Source: Cohnella rhizoplanae (GTDB lineage Bacteria; Bacillota; Bacilli; Paenibacillales; Paenibacillaceae). Taken from it: a stretch of 64,000 bases of DNA. Below the pieces are notes generated by a model that worked only from the letters and a program-made list of their open reading frames with translations, searched no databases and was not told where the DNA came from. Shown here one piece after another: positions 43,646 through 51,248 of the stretch; within the stretch, counting starts at the first letter, position 1, and each line of letters starts with the position of its first letter. Location: contig NZ_CAOJCN010000001.1 in the NCBI RefSeq assembly GCF_948329515.1, positions 740,776 through 804,775 of the forward strand, read 5' to 3'. Position numbers and translations under genes: made by a program.

Positions 43646-45022
43646 TTATTTCGACTCGCCGTTCAGATAATTGTAGAAGGGCACGTCGGTCCAGAAATCG
43701 TAGCGCTCGACGACGACCTTAGGATCGACATCGCGGAATCCCGCGGCCACCGCATCCGACGCGCTGCGAAGCGAGAACGATTGCGCATAATAATGTCCGT
43801 GTTCGATCTTGTTGTTCGTGATCTTCTCGTAACCCTGGAGCTCTGTCAGGGAATAATACAGCGGCTGCCACCAAGAACCGTACAGCAGGCCTTGTTGGTC
43901 GTCCTCGTTCTTCTTCGCGTAGGCGGACACGATGGCGTCGAACCGCGCTTTGTCCGCGGCGGTCGAGAATTCGAGCGCGAGATCGTATTCCTTGGCGTAC
44001 TCGATGTAGTTGCCGTTCGCGATCTGCTTGACCGTGTACAGGTCGGACTCGCCCGGCTCGCCCCATTCCTTCAGATAGATGAAGGCCGACGTCTTGGGCT
44101 CGAATTGGATCTTGGCTTCGATCCCTTCGCTGCGGAGCAGGCCGATGAGCTGCAAGCCGTGCTTCAGATCGGAGTGCCCGTACACGAGCGAGAGGCTGTC
44201 CACGAAGTTGGCTTCGTAACGACTGTCCTTCAGGTTGTAGCCGGTGACGATGTTGCGTTCGAGCGCGGCGTCTACGACGGCTTGCAGCTCCGGAGATTGG
44301 ATGATATCGGATTGCGTAAATGCATCCTGCAGCTTGGCGTAGATGTCGGCGTCGGACGCATAGCCGAGGAAATGCTTGTACAGTCCTTGTACGCTGAGCG
44401 TCTGCCCGATCAGGACCTCGGCCAAATCCCGCGAAGCGCTGCCCTTAAGCTTGATCTCGGCATAGTAGGAAGCAGGGAGCAGGCCGGTATCGATCGCGGC
44501 CGCCAGCTCTTGCGACGCCGCGGTACCCAGGGAGGCGGGCTTCAGGTTCACCTTGGCAAGCGCGGCCGCGGTCTTGGCGGCCGGATACGTGTAGGCCAGC
44601 TCCTTGAGGCCTGCGGCCTTGACGGCGATCTGAACCGCGTTGATCGCGGAAAGGCGCTGGCCGGCGTTCACGGCATCGCTCGTGATGACGCCGAGCGCAT
44701 AGAGCGAAGCCGCGTCCGCATACAGCGGATCGTCCGACCGGAGGTCCGTGAAGGTATGGGGCGCCTCGGCGGGAGGCGCCTTCAAGGCGTCCGCGAAGGC
44801 AGAGAGGAACTCGCCCTTGGAGATTCCCGCGGTTAGCGCGATGGCGAACTTGTCCTTAAGGAACAGCGCATACTCGGAAGCTGGTACGTCATGAGCGGCG
44901 GTCCGCGCGGCGGCAGCCGGCGTCGCGGCCGGCGCCGCCAGCGCGTGAGAACTGCCGGCGAGCGCGGCGGCGACCAGCGCGGCAAGCAGGATCTTGCGGG
45001 AGTCGATGGATAGTACGTTCAT
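43646..45022 (-). CDS. Secreted S-layer-homology-like protein
   Basis: 458 residues with an N-terminal signal peptide (~10-31, ALAA). Residues ~50-320 contain repeated segments such as FLSAFADALKA, FTDLRSDDPLYADAASLYALGVIT and YSLYALGVI-type helices that resemble S-layer-homology modules (Phe-x-Asp-hydrophobic...Tyr-A-x2-L-x2-L-G-hydrophobic-hydrophobic). The C-terminal part (~320-458) is of unknown fold. It is probably wall-associated; function unknown. AAAGGAG is 7 nt before ATG 45022 (ATG 45028 lies too close). Its own promoter is present. Confidence 0.78.
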   Translation of the reverse strand: MNVLSIDSRKILLAALVAAALAGSSHALAAPAATPAAAARTAAHDVPASEYALFLKDKFAIALTAGISKGEFLSAFADALKAPPAEAPHTFTDLRSDDPLYADAASLYALGVITSDAVNAGQRLSAINAVQIAVKAAGLKELAYTYPAAKTAAALAKVNLKPASLGTAASQELAAAIDTGLLPASYYAEIKLKGSASRDLAEVLIGQTLSVQGLYKHFLGYASDADIYAKLQDAFTQSDIIQSPELQAVVDAALERNIVTGYNLKDSRYEANFVDSLSLVYGHSDLKHGLQLIGLLRSEGIEAKIQFEPKTSAFIYLKEWGEPGESDLYTVKQIANGNYIEYAKEYDLALEFSTAADKARFDAIVSAYAKKNEDDQQGLLYGSWWQPLYYSLTELQGYEKITNNKIEHGHYYAQSFSLRSASDAVAAGFRDVDPKVVVERYDFWTDVPFYNYLNGESK

Positions 45023-45078
45023 GTTCATTCTCCTTTGGAATAATATCTGATAAAATATGTAGGAATAATTTGTTTAAA

Positions 45079-45107
45079 ATCGTAGCAATCCCGAGCCCGC
45101 TTGTCAA
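45079..45107 (-). promoter_or_regulatory. Sigma-A promoter of the secreted SLH-like gene
   Basis: On the minus strand TTGACA (45107-45102), 17-bp spacer, TACGAT (45084-45079). Leader about 50 nt. Confidence 0.65.
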
Positions 45108-45145
45108 TCGGTATTTGAACAATAATCCGGACTGTTTAACGTTAC

Positions 45146-45181
45146 ATCCGATCGGGTATGGGATAAAAATCGGATTTTTTT
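45146..45181 (+). terminator. Plus-strand terminator upstream of the CNNM gene
   Basis: ATCCGAT (45146-45152) pairs with ATCGGAT (45169-45175), 16-nt loop, followed by a T-run to 45181. No plus-strand gene precedes it. It is either an insulator against antisense transcription or an attenuator. Confidence 0.6.
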
Positions 45182-45265
45182 GAATCGAATCGACCCTTGA
45201 ACGCGTATTATTGAATTAGATCAATTTAGGACAATCCATCTTGGAGCAGGAGGAGACAATCGTAC

Positions 45266-45367
45266 GTGGACACAGAATCTGATTTACGCAGCTGCTCACC
45301 GCAGGTCTTAAGCTTGGCAGCCATCGCCGGACGGGCGAATCTCGAAGGAGGTGACTGCAGATGCTAG
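45266..45367 (+). CDS. Putative 33-residue leader peptide overlapping the CNNM start
   Basis: GTG 45266 follows AGGAGGAG with ~10-nt spacing and opens a 33-residue frame that ends in TAG at 45365-45367, seven bases into the CNNM gene. The peptide begins MDTESDLRSC and ends GGDCRC, with three Cys and no membrane helix. The geometry fits translational coupling or a regulatory leader peptide. No homologue is known to me. The downstream gene has its own excellent ribosome site, so this could still be chance. Confidence 0.4.
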   Translation: MDTESDLRSCSPQVLSLAAIAGRANLEGGDCRC

Positions 45368-46686
45368 GACTAAATCTGGTGTGGGTTGCGTTGCTCATTC
45401 TGCTTACTGCCTTCTTCGTCGCTACCGAATTCGCCATCATCCGGATCCGTTCGAGCCGCGTAGAACAGATGGTGATGGAGAAGAAGAAAAACGCCCTTGC
45501 CGTCCAACGCGTCGTGACGAATCTGGACGGATATCTGTCAGCATGTCAGCTGGGCATCACGATTACCGCGCTGGGACTTGGTTGGCTCGGCGAGCCTACC
45601 GTAGAAGCACTGCTGGAACCTTTGTTCCACTCCCTGCATGTCGGGGAGAGCGTCTCTCATGTGCTTTCGTTCATTATCGCGTTTGCGCTCATTACGTATT
45701 TGCACGTCGTGCTGGGCGAGCTGGCGCCGAAGACGCTCGCCATTCAGAAGGCCGAAGCGATCTCGCTGTACGTCGCTCCGATCATCGTCTGGTTTTACAA
45801 GATCATGTATCCGTTCATCTGGGCGCTCAACGGCTCGGCCAACAGCCTCATCCGCCTGTTCGGCATGAAGCCGGCCAGCGAGCACGAGGAGGCGCACTCG
45901 GAGGAGGAGATCAGACTCATCCTGTCGGAGAGCTACGAGAGCGGCAAGATCAACGTGGACGAGCTCGGCTACGTCAACCGCATCTTCCAGTTCGACAGAC
46001 TCTTGGCCCGGGATATCATGATCCCGCGGACCGACATGGTGTGCCTGCACCGCCATAAGTCTCTCGCAGAGAATCTGGCTACGATCAAGCGGGAGCAGTA
46101 CACCCGATTCATGGTCGCAGGAGAGAGCAAGGACGACATCATCGGTTTCGTGAATACGAAGCAGTTTTTCTTGAGCTACGACAACAACCCGGACTTCGAC
46201 TTCGGGGCGTTGCTGCAGCCCGTGCTGTCGGTGCCGGATGCGATGCCGGTCAAGGATCTGCTCATCAGAATGCAGGCCGAGCGCAAGCATATCGCGCTGC
46301 TGCACGACGAATACGGCGGTACGGCGGGTCTCGTGACGATCGAGGACATCTTGGAGGAGATCGTCGGCGAGATCCGCGACGAATTCGACGAGGACGAGAT
46401 CCAGCCGATCGAGGAGATCGGCGCGGACAAGTACCTGGTGGACGGCAAGACGCTTGTCGACGAAGTCGGGCGGCTCTTCGAAGTGCAGCTGCCTAGCGAC
46501 GAGGTCAACACGATCGGCGGCTGGCTGTTCGCGATGCAGCCCGATTTGCCCAAGAACGTGCCTTGGATCTACGAGGAAGAGGACTTGGCGTTCATCATCC
46601 GCGAGAAAGACCGCAACCGCATCCGCAAGCTGGAGATCGCGAGACGGCAAGAGGGACAGGCGCGCCTGTCCTTGGTGGAGAGTTAA
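45361..46686 (+). CDS. CNNM/HlyC-CorC family transporter (MpfA-like)
   Basis: 441 residues. An N-terminal CNNM (DUF21) membrane domain with about four helices (~1-190, containing QLGITITALGLGWLGEP and LHVVLGELAPKTLAI), a CBS pair (~205-335, MIPRTDMVCL and TAGLVTIEDILEEIVGEI), and a CorC_HlyC domain (~350-430). Bacterial CNNM proteins such as Bacillus MpfA (YhdP) export Mg2+. AAGGAGGTGA lies 6 nt before ATG 45361. A possible leader ORF and an orphan terminator lie upstream. Transport role inferred from the family. Confidence 0.93.
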   Translation: MLGLNLVWVALLILLTAFFVATEFAIIRIRSSRVEQMVMEKKKNALAVQRVVTNLDGYLSACQLGITITALGLGWLGEPTVEALLEPLFHSLHVGESVSHVLSFIIAFALITYLHVVLGELAPKTLAIQKAEAISLYVAPIIVWFYKIMYPFIWALNGSANSLIRLFGMKPASEHEEAHSEEEIRLILSESYESGKINVDELGYVNRIFQFDRLLARDIMIPRTDMVCLHRHKSLAENLATIKREQYTRFMVAGESKDDIIGFVNTKQFFLSYDNNPDFDFGALLQPVLSVPDAMPVKDLLIRMQAERKHIALLHDEYGGTAGLVTIEDILEEIVGEIRDEFDEDEIQPIEEIGADKYLVDGKTLVDEVGRLFEVQLPSDEVNTIGGWLFAMQPDLPKNVPWIYEEEDLAFIIREKDRNRIRKLEIARRQEGQARLSLVES

Positions 46687-46697
46687 ATAGCGAAAAG

Positions 46698-46725
46698 ACC
46701 CCTTCCGCGCGGAGGGGTTTTTATT
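46698..46725 (+). terminator. Terminator after the CNNM gene
   Basis: ACCCCTTC/GGAGGGGT-type 8-pair stem with loop CGCGC, followed by TTTTTATTT. Confidence 0.85.
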
Positions 46726-46772
46726 TGGCTGTGTAAACTTTGTTGTTGATATTAACCATACATGACTTAACT

Positions 46773-46801
46773 TTGTTATCATGAACTGCGAAGGTTATAA
46801 A
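46773..46801 (+). promoter_or_regulatory. Sigma-A promoter of the VOC gene
   Basis: TTGTTA (46773-46778), 17-bp spacer, TATAAA (46796-46801). Confidence 0.7.
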
Positions 46802-46826
46802 TTTGTATAAATATGGAGGAAAAACG

Positions 46827-47279
46827 ATGGCAGAAAATAAGTTACTAAGGATGGACAATGTCGGCATCGTCGTAGAATCGCTCGATGAAGCCATCTCTTT
46901 CTTCGAGGAGATTGGCTTGAAGCTCGAAGGGCGAGCGACCATCGAAGGGGAATGGGCTGGGCGCGTAACCGGACTGGGTTCGCAGCACGTAGAGATAGCT
47001 ATGATGGTTACCCCGGACGGCCACAGCCGACTTGAACTGTCGCGATTTCTGACCCCGCCTCCGATATCGGACCACCGAACCGCTCCTGTGAATGCCCTCG
47101 GTTATCTACGCGTCATGTTCGCAGTCGAAGACATTGACGAATTGGTATCCAGACTCACTGAGCGCGGTGCTCAGCTCGTTGGGGAAATGGTTCAGTACGA
47201 GAACTCGTACCGGCTCTGCTACATTCGTGGATGCGAAGGAATTCTAATCGGTCTGGCGGAACAAATCGGGAATAAATAG
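46827..47279 (+). CDS. VOC-superfamily (glyoxalase/bleomycin-resistance-like) protein
   Basis: A 150-residue cytoplasmic protein with two beta-alpha-beta-beta-beta modules of the vicinal-oxygen-chelate fold (DNVGIVVESLDEAISFFEEI at ~10-29; YLRVMFAVEDIDELVSRL at ~85-105). The likely metal ligands are in the strands HVEIAMM/RLELSRF and EGILIGLAEQ. It may be a lyase, dioxygenase or binding protein; the substrate is unknown. GGAGG lies 7 nt before ATG 46827. Base composition is visibly more AT-rich than its neighbours, which could reflect recent acquisition. It has its own promoter and a terminator. Confidence 0.88.
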   Translation: MAENKLLRMDNVGIVVESLDEAISFFEEIGLKLEGRATIEGEWAGRVTGLGSQHVEIAMMVTPDGHSRLELSRFLTPPPISDHRTAPVNALGYLRVMFAVEDIDELVSRLTERGAQLVGEMVQYENSYRLCYIRGCEGILIGLAEQIGNK

Positions 47280-47347
47280 TTTATGTTAAATCTCATCGCG
47301 GCCTTCAGCAAGCTGCCTTAACGCGGCGGGACTTCGCGAGTACAATT

Positions 47348-47373
47348 AGCCGCCTTTGCATGAGGCGGTTTTC
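47348..47373 (+). terminator. Terminator after the VOC gene
   Basis: CCGCCT/AGGCGG stem with 7-nt loop (47350-47368), flanking A/T pairs and a TTTTC tail. Confidence 0.7.
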
Positions 47374-47534
47374 ATATCGAAACGATTAACACAAGGACGT
47401 TTGAAATCAGCGCGTTCATGTTTTATTGTTATGGACAGGACCATCTTGAAGAGCCTTGTCAATAAAGATGAATGCGCGCATACGATATGAAAAGCGCCTG
47501 TCGCACCGCTTTGTTCCGGAAGGAGAAATGGCTA

Positions 47535-48266
47535 TTGGAAACCGCGCTGGTGGGCAGCTTCATCTCTGCGATGGCTACGGTGCTCGGCGCCGTTCCGATT
47601 CTATTCATCAAGCGGCTGTCCGAAAAATGGAAGGACATGCTCGTCGCGTTCACGGCCGGCATCATGGTGTCCGCGTCGATGTTCGGGCTTATCCCGCAGT
47701 CGATGAACGAGTCGAACATCGTGCTGATGTCGCTCGGCCTGCTGATCGGCATCGTGTCCCTGGATCTGATCGAGAAAAACATCCCGCACGTCGACGTAGA
47801 AAACGGCGCCCGCGTGAGCGGCTTCGACAACAAGGCGCTGCTCGTATTGGTTGCCCTTTTTATACACAATATACCGGAAGGTCTCAGCACGGGCTTCAGC
47901 TACGCCAGCGCCAGCGAGGGACTCGGCACGATGGTCGCTGTCGCGATCGGCGCGCAGAACATGCCGGAAGGGCTAGTGCTGGCGGTGTTCCTGCTGCGGT
48001 CCAAGGTAGGCAAGCTGAGGCTGCTGGCGCTCGTAACGTTGACGGGACTCATGGAGGTCGTATCCGCGGTCGTCGGTTACTTCACGGCCAGTTACGTGCA
48101 ATCGCTGATCGGGATCGGGCTCGCCTTCGCGGCGGGCGCCATGCTTTTTATCGCCTACAAGGAACTGATCCCGGAGAGCCACGGTCACGGCTACGAACGC
48201 CCTTCGACCTATTCGTTCATTATCGGCCTGCTCGTCATGATCTATATCGCTTATTGGTTCGGATAG
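47535..48266 (+). CDS. ZIP-family metal transporter
   Basis: 243 residues with eight membrane helices. The ZIP signatures are intact: HNIPEGLSTGF in helix 4 (~112) and QNMPEGLVLAVFLL in helix 5 (~140), which form the binuclear metal site; a further HGHGYE segment follows KELIPES. It most resembles GufA-type zinc permeases that import Zn2+ (or Fe/Mn). TTG 47535 has AAGGAG 10 nt upstream; ATG 47472 has none. The following gene starts 15 nt after the stop, so the two are probably co-transcribed. Confidence 0.92.
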   Translation: METALVGSFISAMATVLGAVPILFIKRLSEKWKDMLVAFTAGIMVSASMFGLIPQSMNESNIVLMSLGLLIGIVSLDLIEKNIPHVDVENGARVSGFDNKALLVLVALFIHNIPEGLSTGFSYASASEGLGTMVAVAIGAQNMPEGLVLAVFLLRSKVGKLRLLALVTLTGLMEVVSAVVGYFTASYVQSLIGIGLAFAAGAMLFIAYKELIPESHGHGYERPSTYSFIIGLLVMIYIAYWFG

Positions 48267-48281
48267 GATGGAGGGAGTCGC

Positions 48282-48821
48282 ATGACCTTCGGATGGCCGG
48301 GCTACGATCCGGCCGGATACGATCGCAGTCAAACGCTGTTGGAGGCCGCGGGCGAACGGCTTGACAGCCTGCGGGGCGCGCGAATCTGCAGCGTTTATAC
48401 GGCGTGGGATATCGAGGACGAGCGATGGTGCGCGTCGTCTCCCATCGTATTCGAGCTGGAAGACATGCGTCTGGAGATCGGATTCAAACTTAAATGTCAG
48501 ATGACGCTTACGTTCGGTGAATTAAGCTTAGAATCCGTTTCCGGAGCCGGGTTCCGCGGACCGGGTCCGTCAGCCGAGCGCCGGCTGCCTTACCAATGGC
48601 GGACGGATCGGGCGGAGCTGGCGCCGTTCGTCGGCCGATTCATACTCGGGGCGGACCTGCTCGAGAAAAGGGGCGGCAGGCAAGGCCTACTGGGGATCTG
48701 CTTCCGTACGGACGGCGGCGCGTTGGAACTCGTCAACAGGGCCACGACGGGCGGTGCTGAGATTACGATCAATCCGGCCGATTACGACAGGGCGGCGGTC
48801 AGACGCGTCATCGCGATCTAG
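48282..48821 (+). CDS. Hypothetical protein downstream of the ZIP transporter
   Basis: 179 residues, not recognised. No signal peptide or membrane helix. It looks like a beta-rich domain: ICSVYTAWDIEDERWCASSP, IVFELEDMRLEIGFKLKCQM, and LGICFRTDGGALELVNRATT. Cys-39, Cys-53 and Cys-74 are possible ligands but no metal motif is clear. GGAGGGAG precedes ATG 48282 at ~6 nt, and the gene is almost certainly co-transcribed with the ZIP gene, so a link to metal uptake is possible but unproven. Confidence 0.75.
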   Translation: MTFGWPGYDPAGYDRSQTLLEAAGERLDSLRGARICSVYTAWDIEDERWCASSPIVFELEDMRLEIGFKLKCQMTLTFGELSLESVSGAGFRGPGPSAERRLPYQWRTDRAELAPFVGRFILGADLLEKRGGRQGLLGICFRTDGGALELVNRATTGGAEITINPADYDRAAVRRVIAI

Positions 48822-48853
48822 ATCCGCCGCTTAGCGTCAGAATCGACTGAACG

Positions 48854-48878
48854 TCCGGCCGCCGCGCCGGATTTTTTG
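48854..48878 (+). terminator. Terminator after the ZIP operon
   Basis: TCCGGC/GCCGGA stem (48854-48859 with 48866-48871), 6-nt loop, six Ts. Confidence 0.88.
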
Positions 48879-48915
48879 CGTCCCCTGTCGGAATAAGGCC
48901 GTAAGCCAATCGGGC

Positions 48916-48933
48916 TATCATATATGATATAAT
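48916..48933 (+). promoter_or_regulatory. -10 element and perfect palindrome upstream of the helicase
   Basis: TATCATATATGATA (48916-48929) is a perfect 14-bp palindrome overlapping TATAAT at 48928-48933. There is no good -35, so an activator or a repressor may act here. Confidence 0.4.
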
Positions 48934-48989
48934 AAATGCTTCTGCGTTTTTTGCGGCAATTAACGTTACAAAGTTGGAGGCTACTCAGC

Positions 48990-50957
48990 TTGAGCAATCG
49001 CTATCCGTTTGAAGTCGTCAGCGGCAGACCCTTCGTCGAGCAGGTGGGGGAATGGGTCGCCGACGTTTTTTACGATATATTGCCCGAGGCCGGATTCGAG
49101 GTTCGGGACGAACAGATTTATATGGCTTACCAGGTCGAGCGGGCCTATGCGGATAAAAAAACGATATTCGCCGAAGCCGGAGTAGGCACGGGCAAGACGC
49201 TCGTGTACCTGCTGTACGCGGTATGTTATGCGCGCTATACCGGCAAGCCGGCCGTCGTCGCATGCGCGGACGAGTCCCTGATCGAGCAGTTGGCCAAGCC
49301 GGAGGGAGACCTGGCGAAGCTGGCGCGGCATCTGGACCTCACGGTCGACGCGAGGCTCGGCAAGTCGCAGGACCGGTATCTGTGCCTGCAAAAGCTGGAC
49401 GACGCGCGGCTCGGATATGCCGATACGGAGCTTTACAAGGACATTTACGAGAGCCTGCCGCCATTCGTCTTGAAGACGGAGGCTCTCCAATCGTTCCACG
49501 CCTACGGGGACCGCAAGGAATACCCGGATCTGGACGATGCGCAGTGGGGGCGTATCGGATGGGACAGCTTCCGCGACTGCTTCGTCTGCGACAAGCGCCA
49601 CCGCTGCGGCATGACGTTGTCTAGAGAGCATTACCGCAAGGCGGCCGACATCGTCATTTGCTCCCACGACTTTTATATGGAGCATGTGTGGACGTACGAG
49701 AGCCGCAAGCGGGAGGGGCAGCTGCCGCTGCTCCCGGAGCATAGCTCGGTCGTGTTCGACGAGGGCCATCTCCTGGAATCCGCGGCTCAGAAGGCGCTCA
49801 CTTACAGGATCAAGCATGCTGCGTTCGAGGAGCTCGTCACGCGGCTGCTCAAGAATGAGATCCGCGAGTCGCTGGCCGTGCAGATCGATCTGGCCATCGA
49901 GTACAGCGAGCTGCTGTTCGAGGCGCTGGCTGCGCGAAGCACGAAGGTCGCCGGATCGGACCGCATGGAGATCGCGGCGGACGCCGCGCTGCTCCGAGCG
50001 GTATCTCAGCTGGACGTCGTCCTGGAGCGAATCGAAGAAGATCTCGTTTTCGAGAGCGAGCTGTTTAACCTGGACGGCTATCAGCTGCGGATCGTAGAGG
50101 AACATTTGGAGATGATGCGGACCGCGCTCGGATTGTTCGCCGGCCCCACGCCGCCGATCTGCTGGACGCACGACAGCCCGACAGGGCTGACGCTCGTAAT
50201 CATGCCGCGTACCGTACGCGAGGTGCTGGGCGAGCGCGTATTCGCGAAGCCGATGCCGATCGTATTCTCGTCCGCGACGCTGTCGTCGGGCGATTCGTTC
50301 GGCTACATCGCGGACAGTCTCGGCGGCGCGAGCTATTTATCGTTCAGCGTGCCTTCTCCGTACGACTATCCGGAGCGCATGAAGGTGACGATCCCGCGGG
50401 CGAATCAGGCTTCTATATTAGAAGAAAGCGCAAGAACGTCTTGGAAAACGGAAGCGGCGCTCGCCGCCGTCAAGCGTACGGACGGCGGGGCGCTGATGCT
50501 GTTCCCGACGCGAGAGGAGCTGGCTGCGTTTAAAGCGGCTTATGAACGTACCGGCGGCCTCTCGGAGCGGAAATTCCTGTTCGAGGGCGACCGGGAGATC
50601 ACGGTGCTGATCTCCGAGTTCCAGCGCGACAGAGACAGCGTATTGTGCGCAGTCACGTTATGGGAAGGCTTGGATGTCCCGGGACCGTCGCTATCCGCGG
50701 CGATTATGTGGTCCTTGCCTTATCCGCCTGGAGATCCGGTATTCGGCGCGAAGCGCAAGGAGGCGGCAGACCCTTATCAGGAGGTGGACTTGCCCTATAT
50801 GCTGCTGCGGTTCAGGCAAGGCATTGGCCGGTTGATCCGCTCGCGCGAGGATAGGGGAGAGATCGTCGTGCTGGAGCCCGCGCTGCAGACGGACGAAGCG
50901 CTCGCGGCGCACCTTCGGGCGGCGCTCCCGCTAGGCGTCGAACTGGGCTTCGAGTAA
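48990..50957 (+). CDS. DinG/XPD-like ATP-dependent DNA helicase
   Basis: A 655-residue superfamily-2 helicase. Walker A is FAEAGVGTGKTLVYLL (~67-82), the DEAH-type box is VVFDEGHLLE (~255), motif III is FSSATLSSGD, and motif VI LLRFRQGIGRLIRS. Four cysteines between motifs I and II (YLCLQ, RDCFVC, HRCGM) fit the Fe-S cluster of the XPD/DinG family. It would unwind DNA 5'-3', including R-loops or other repair intermediates. TTG 48990 has TTGGAGG 9 nt upstream; the ORF continues to 48936 without one. It is monocistronic. The promoter overlaps a palindrome. Confidence 0.92.
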   Translation: MSNRYPFEVVSGRPFVEQVGEWVADVFYDILPEAGFEVRDEQIYMAYQVERAYADKKTIFAEAGVGTGKTLVYLLYAVCYARYTGKPAVVACADESLIEQLAKPEGDLAKLARHLDLTVDARLGKSQDRYLCLQKLDDARLGYADTELYKDIYESLPPFVLKTEALQSFHAYGDRKEYPDLDDAQWGRIGWDSFRDCFVCDKRHRCGMTLSREHYRKAADIVICSHDFYMEHVWTYESRKREGQLPLLPEHSSVVFDEGHLLESAAQKALTYRIKHAAFEELVTRLLKNEIRESLAVQIDLAIEYSELLFEALAARSTKVAGSDRMEIAADAALLRAVSQLDVVLERIEEDLVFESELFNLDGYQLRIVEEHLEMMRTALGLFAGPTPPICWTHDSPTGLTLVIMPRTVREVLGERVFAKPMPIVFSSATLSSGDSFGYIADSLGGASYLSFSVPSPYDYPERMKVTIPRANQASILEESARTSWKTEAALAAVKRTDGGALMLFPTREELAAFKAAYERTGGLSERKFLFEGDREITVLISEFQRDRDSVLCAVTLWEGLDVPGPSLSAAIMWSLPYPPGDPVFGAKRKEAADPYQEVDLPYMLLRFRQGIGRLIRSREDRGEIVVLEPALQTDEALAAHLRAALPLGVELGFE

Positions 50958-50994
50958 CGGGCGACATGAGAATGGAGTAATATGAAGTCATTAG

Positions 50995-51020
50995 AGCGGC
51001 CTAAAACGGGCTGCTTTTTT
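50995..51020 (+). terminator. Terminator after the helicase
   Basis: AGCGGCC/GGCTGCT stem with one G-U pair (50995-51001 with 51009-51015), followed by six Ts. Confidence 0.8.
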
Positions 51021-51248
51021 GATATAAAACCGGCTTTCCAATAAGTGAACATGAAATAAGTTATGTAAACAATGCTAGATATTTTCGTTTCCGCATACGT
51101 GCTTCCGCATCCTTAAAAAAATGTATAAAAAGCCAATCGTCGAGCGTTTCAGACAAAGGCCGCGTGGGTATATAACCATGTCAGGTGCGTGATGAATCCG
51201 CCATATGAAATATGCTCGGATATCCTATCGAAATCAAGGAGGAGCGGA

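Noticed and set aside
45182..45360. Mg2+ (M-box) or Mn2+ (yybP-ykoY) riboswitch before the CNNM gene
   Set aside because: I could not find the conserved core sequences of either class. A covariance-model search would decide.
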